From an uncultured Acidobacteriota bacterium (lineage in GTDB: Bacteria; Acidobacteriota; Thermoanaerobaculia; Gp7-AA8): DNA of 8,104 nt. The translations under genes were made by a program, and so were the position numbers. The stretch spans positions 1 to 8,104 of the forward strand of contig CAMPKJ010000227.1 of NCBI GenBank assembly GCA_946887105.1, in the 5' to 3' direction. The notes under the pieces are model-generated. The model was not told where the DNA came from. It saw only the letters and a program-made list of their open reading frames with translations, and made no database searches. Positions 6,236-8,104 of this stretch are shown here, one piece after another. How positions within the stretch are numbered: position 1 is the first letter of the stretch; the number at the start of each line of letters is the position of its first letter.

Positions 6236-6760
6236 ATGCCGGATCCTGATACGAACAGGGTGCACATCCCCGAGGTGATCGAGCCGGACGCGGCGCTGCC
6301 GGCCGACCTGGTGGCGCTGCGCCGCTTCGCGTATTACATGGACGAGGCGTTCGTGCTCCCCGGCACCCGCATCCGCGTCGGCATCGACGCCCTCCTCGGA
6401 CTGATTCCGGGTGTCGGCGACATCATCGGCGCGGCGCTCTCGACGTGGATCATCGCGGGCGCGCTGCGGCATCGCGTGCCGCCGCTGGTCATCGCGCGCA
6501 TGGTCCTCAACGTCGCCATCGATTTGATCTTCGGCGCGGTTCCGGTGGCGGGCGACGTGTTCGACTTCCTCTACGAAGAGAACATGATGAACATGCGCCT
6601 GCTGGAAAAGCATCGCGACCGGCGCCGCCCTCCGCGCACTCCCGGCCAGATCGCACTGGTCCTCGGCGCGATCGCGGCGTTTCTGGTGCTGCTGGCAGTC
6701 GGCATCGCTGCTGCTTTGATCGCCCTCGTGTTGTGGCTGATCGCGCAGCGCACGGTCTGA
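6236..6760 (+). CDS. DUF4112 domain membrane protein
   Basis: A 174-residue protein with the DUF4112 pattern, of unknown function. The two diagnostic half-repeats are visible: GIDALLGLIPGVGDIIGA (49-66), followed by a hydrophobic stretch, and RMVLNVAIDLIFGAVPVAGD (88-107) followed by VFDFLYEENMMNMRLL. The paired (I/V)PG/V-GD turns suggest an internal duplication. A basic linker (HRDRRRPPRTP, 126-136) precedes a long hydrophobic C-terminal segment (139-170), probably one or two TM passes. The ATG at 6236 begins a sensible leader; an in-frame GTG lies six bases upstream. The longest frame starts far upstream, inside the brkB-like gene, and is rejected. The stop is one base from the cls start, indicating translational coupling and perhaps a membrane-lipid role, which is inference from position only. 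Confidence 0.86.
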   Translation: MPDPDTNRVHIPEVIEPDAALPADLVALRRFAYYMDEAFVLPGTRIRVGIDALLGLIPGVGDIIGAALSTWIIAGALRHRVPPLVIARMVLNVAIDLIFGAVPVAGDVFDFLYEENMMNMRLLEKHRDRRRPPRTPGQIALVLGAIAAFLVLLAVGIAAALIALVLWLIAQRTV

Positions 6761-6761
6761 G

Positions 6762-8024
6762 ATGGGACTCTTCTTCCGACGCCGCAAGACCCCTCGCTAT
6801 CCGGGACGGACGCCGCTGCCGGTGGTGCGCCGGCGCGTACCGATGCGCTATCACATGCGCCACCAGTTCGGCGTCCGCGACCTGGCGTTCCTGCAGACCA
6901 TGCACGCGCTCACCGGCGCCGCGGTCTCCGGAGGCAATCGCGTGGAGGTGCTGCGCAACGGCGTGCAGATCTTCCCCTCGATGCTGGCCGCCATCCGCGG
7001 CGCGCGAAAGACCATCAACCTCGAGTTCTACATCTACTGGGATGGTGAGGTCGGACGGCAGTTCGCCGAAGCACTGGCGGAACGCGCGCGCGCGGGCGTG
7101 AAGGTGAACGTCGTGCTCGATGCGGTCGGCTCGGCGGAGATGTCCGAGGATCTGATCCTGTTCATGCAGCGCAACGGGATCAGCATCGAGTGGTATCACC
7201 CGCTGCGCTGGTACACCATCTCGCGCGTCAATCACCGCACGCACCGCAAGCTGCTGGTCGTCGACGGCGAGATCGGCTTCTCCGGCGGCGTCGGCATCGC
7301 CGACAACTGGCTCGGCGATGCGGACGCGCCCGACCACTGGCGCGAGACCGTCGTGCGCGTCGAGGGGCCGGTGGTGACGCAGATGCAGTTCGCGTTCATG
7401 GACAACTGGATCAAGAGCCGCGGCGAGCTGCTGACCGGACTCGATTACTTCCCGCAGCTCGAACCACGCGGCGATTGCCTCACACAGGTCCTGAAGTCGT
7501 CGCCGTCCGAAGGGTCATCGACGGCGAAGCTGATGTACATCGTCTCGATCGTCAGCGCGCGCAAGTCGATCTACCTCAACAGCGCGTATTTCCTTCCCGA
7601 CGTCGACACTGTCCGCGCGTTCGAAGGAGCGGTGCGGCGCGGCGTGGACGTGCGCGTGATCGTGCCCGGCGAGCACACGGACGTGCCCATCGTCAGGCAC
7701 GCCAGCCGCCTGCAATACAGCTATCTCCTCCGCCGCGGCGTGCGCATCTTCGAGTACCTGCCGACGATGATGCACGCCAAGACCATGGTCGTGGACGGCA
7801 TCTGGACCACCATCGGCTCCTCGAATTTCGACGACCGCTCCTTTCGCCTCAACGACGAAGTGAACGTCAACGTCTACGACGAGAGCATCGCCGCGCAGAT
7901 GGAGAAGATGTTCTTCGAGGATCTGGCGCGAAGCGAAGAGATCACGCGCCGCAGCTGGATCAAACGCTCGTGGATCGACCGCGCCAAGGAGAAGGTGGCG
8001 GGGTGGGTGAAGAGGCAATTGTGA
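6762..8024 (+). CDS. cls: Cardiolipin synthase, phospholipase D superfamily (two HKD motifs)
   Basis: A transphosphatidylase expected to make cardiolipin from phosphatidylglycerol (or PG plus PE, depending on subtype) at the inner membrane. Of 420 residues, two PLD catalytic motifs are intact: HRKLLVVDG (H161, K163, D168) followed by IGFSGG, and HAKTMVVDG (H338, K340, D345) followed by TIGSSNFDDRSF. Other family segments include INLEFYIYWDGEVGRQFAEAL (85-105) and YLNSAYFLPD (271-280). The two N-terminal TM helices of ClsA-type enzymes are missing. Instead there is a very basic start (FFRRRKTPRYPGR, then VVRRR). The protein is thus closer in layout to ClsB or ClsC, or a peripheral membrane enzyme. 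The C-terminal tail is also basic. The gene follows DUF4112 by one base with no Shine-Dalgarno of its own, so translation is probably coupled. Its stop codon overlaps palindrome element 3. Another phospholipid PLD activity is possible, but synthase is best supported. Confidence 0.9.
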   Translation: MGLFFRRRKTPRYPGRTPLPVVRRRVPMRYHMRHQFGVRDLAFLQTMHALTGAAVSGGNRVEVLRNGVQIFPSMLAAIRGARKTINLEFYIYWDGEVGRQFAEALAERARAGVKVNVVLDAVGSAEMSEDLILFMQRNGISIEWYHPLRWYTISRVNHRTHRKLLVVDGEIGFSGGVGIADNWLGDADAPDHWRETVVRVEGPVVTQMQFAFMDNWIKSRGELLTGLDYFPQLEPRGDCLTQVLKSSPSEGSSTAKLMYIVSIVSARKSIYLNSAYFLPDVDTVRAFEGAVRRGVDVRVIVPGEHTDVPIVRHASRLQYSYLLRRGVRIFEYLPTMMHAKTMVVDGIWTTIGSSNFDDRSFRLNDEVNVNVYDESIAAQMEKMFFEDLARSEEITRRSWIKRSWIDRAKEKVAGWVKRQL

Positions 8025-8102
8025 AGTCGCAAAGTCTCAAAGTCGCAAAGAGGGTGTCCGCGCGTCCTTTGAGACTTTGCGACTTTGAGACCTTGCGACT
8101 TC
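8023..8102. repeat. Palindrome element 3: inverted arrays of an 8-bp repeat after cls
   Basis: The left arm (8023-8050) is built of AAGTCGCA and AAGTCTCA octamers. The right arm (8075-8102) is their inverse and pairs at 27 of 28 positions around a 24-nt centre. The inverse octamers begin before the paired arm, at about 8067, so the right array is one unit longer. The element begins inside the TGA of cls. The window ends two bases later, so more units may follow. It could serve as a transcription stop, though it has no terminal T-run. Confidence 0.9.
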
Positions 8103-8104
8103 CT

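Noticed and set aside
4607..6787. 726-residue negative-strand frame spanning the brkB-like and DUF4112 genes
   Set aside because: It is Arg/His/Asp-rich, crosses gene boundaries and runs through the palindrome. It is a shadow of real genes in other frames.

Overview
The window is GC-rich, densely packed bacterial chromosome with six complete genes, one gene cut by the left edge, and very short intergenic gaps. Several genes have an envelope theme: an exported beta-lactamase, an exported lipocalin-like protein, a BrkB-type inner-membrane protein, a small DUF4112 membrane protein and a cardiolipin synthase. A Gram-negative host is therefore likely. The gene content and the style of the intergenic repeats remind me of Acidobacteriota or a similar deep-branching high-GC phylum. 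That is a weak inference, and no marker gene is present to settle it.

Layout, left to right. (1) 1-767 (+): the C-terminal end of a signalling protein with two tandem receiver domains. Its frame stays open to the left edge, so it is probably the tail of a hybrid histidine kinase. (2) 751-1608 (-): a class A serine beta-lactamase, overlapping the receiver gene tail to tail by 17 bp. (3) 1656-1704: a REP-like double hairpin. (4) 1715-2806 (-): a secreted lipocalin-fold protein of the AttH/CrtC-like 'predicted secreted hydrolase' family. It lies upstream of, and in the same direction as, the beta-lactamase. (5) 2836-4653 (+): a soluble protein with TPR repeats and two cyclic-nucleotide-binding domains, divergent from (4). 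(6) 4756-6177 (-): a YihY/BrkB membrane protein with an Rrf2-like winged-helix tail. (7) 6236-6760 and 6762-8024 (+): a DUF4112 protein and a phospholipase D-type cardiolipin synthase, one base apart and surely co-transcribed.

The most unusual feature is a set of three large palindromes at gene boundaries (2735-2834, 4654-4757, 8023-8102). All follow one plan: a short tandem repeat on one strand, a small centre, then the same repeat inverted. The unit differs in each: 7 bp (GTTCATC), about 10 bp (GTTCCTCGGA) and 8 bp (AAGTCGCA/AAGTCTCA). Elements 2 and 3 begin or end within two bases of stop codons. Element 1 contains the lipocalin gene's start codon, a Shine-Dalgarno-like sequence and part of its signal peptide. 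Because 7 is not a multiple of 3, a change in copy number would shift the lipocalin reading frame. The three look like products of one generating process rather than copies of one sequence.

Functionally, (7) points to anionic phospholipid synthesis. The cAMP/cGMP-type sensor, the receiver protein and the BrkB-Rrf2 fusion are signalling or regulatory proteins whose targets cannot be read from this window. No RNA gene, CRISPR array, transposase, integrase or phage gene was seen.
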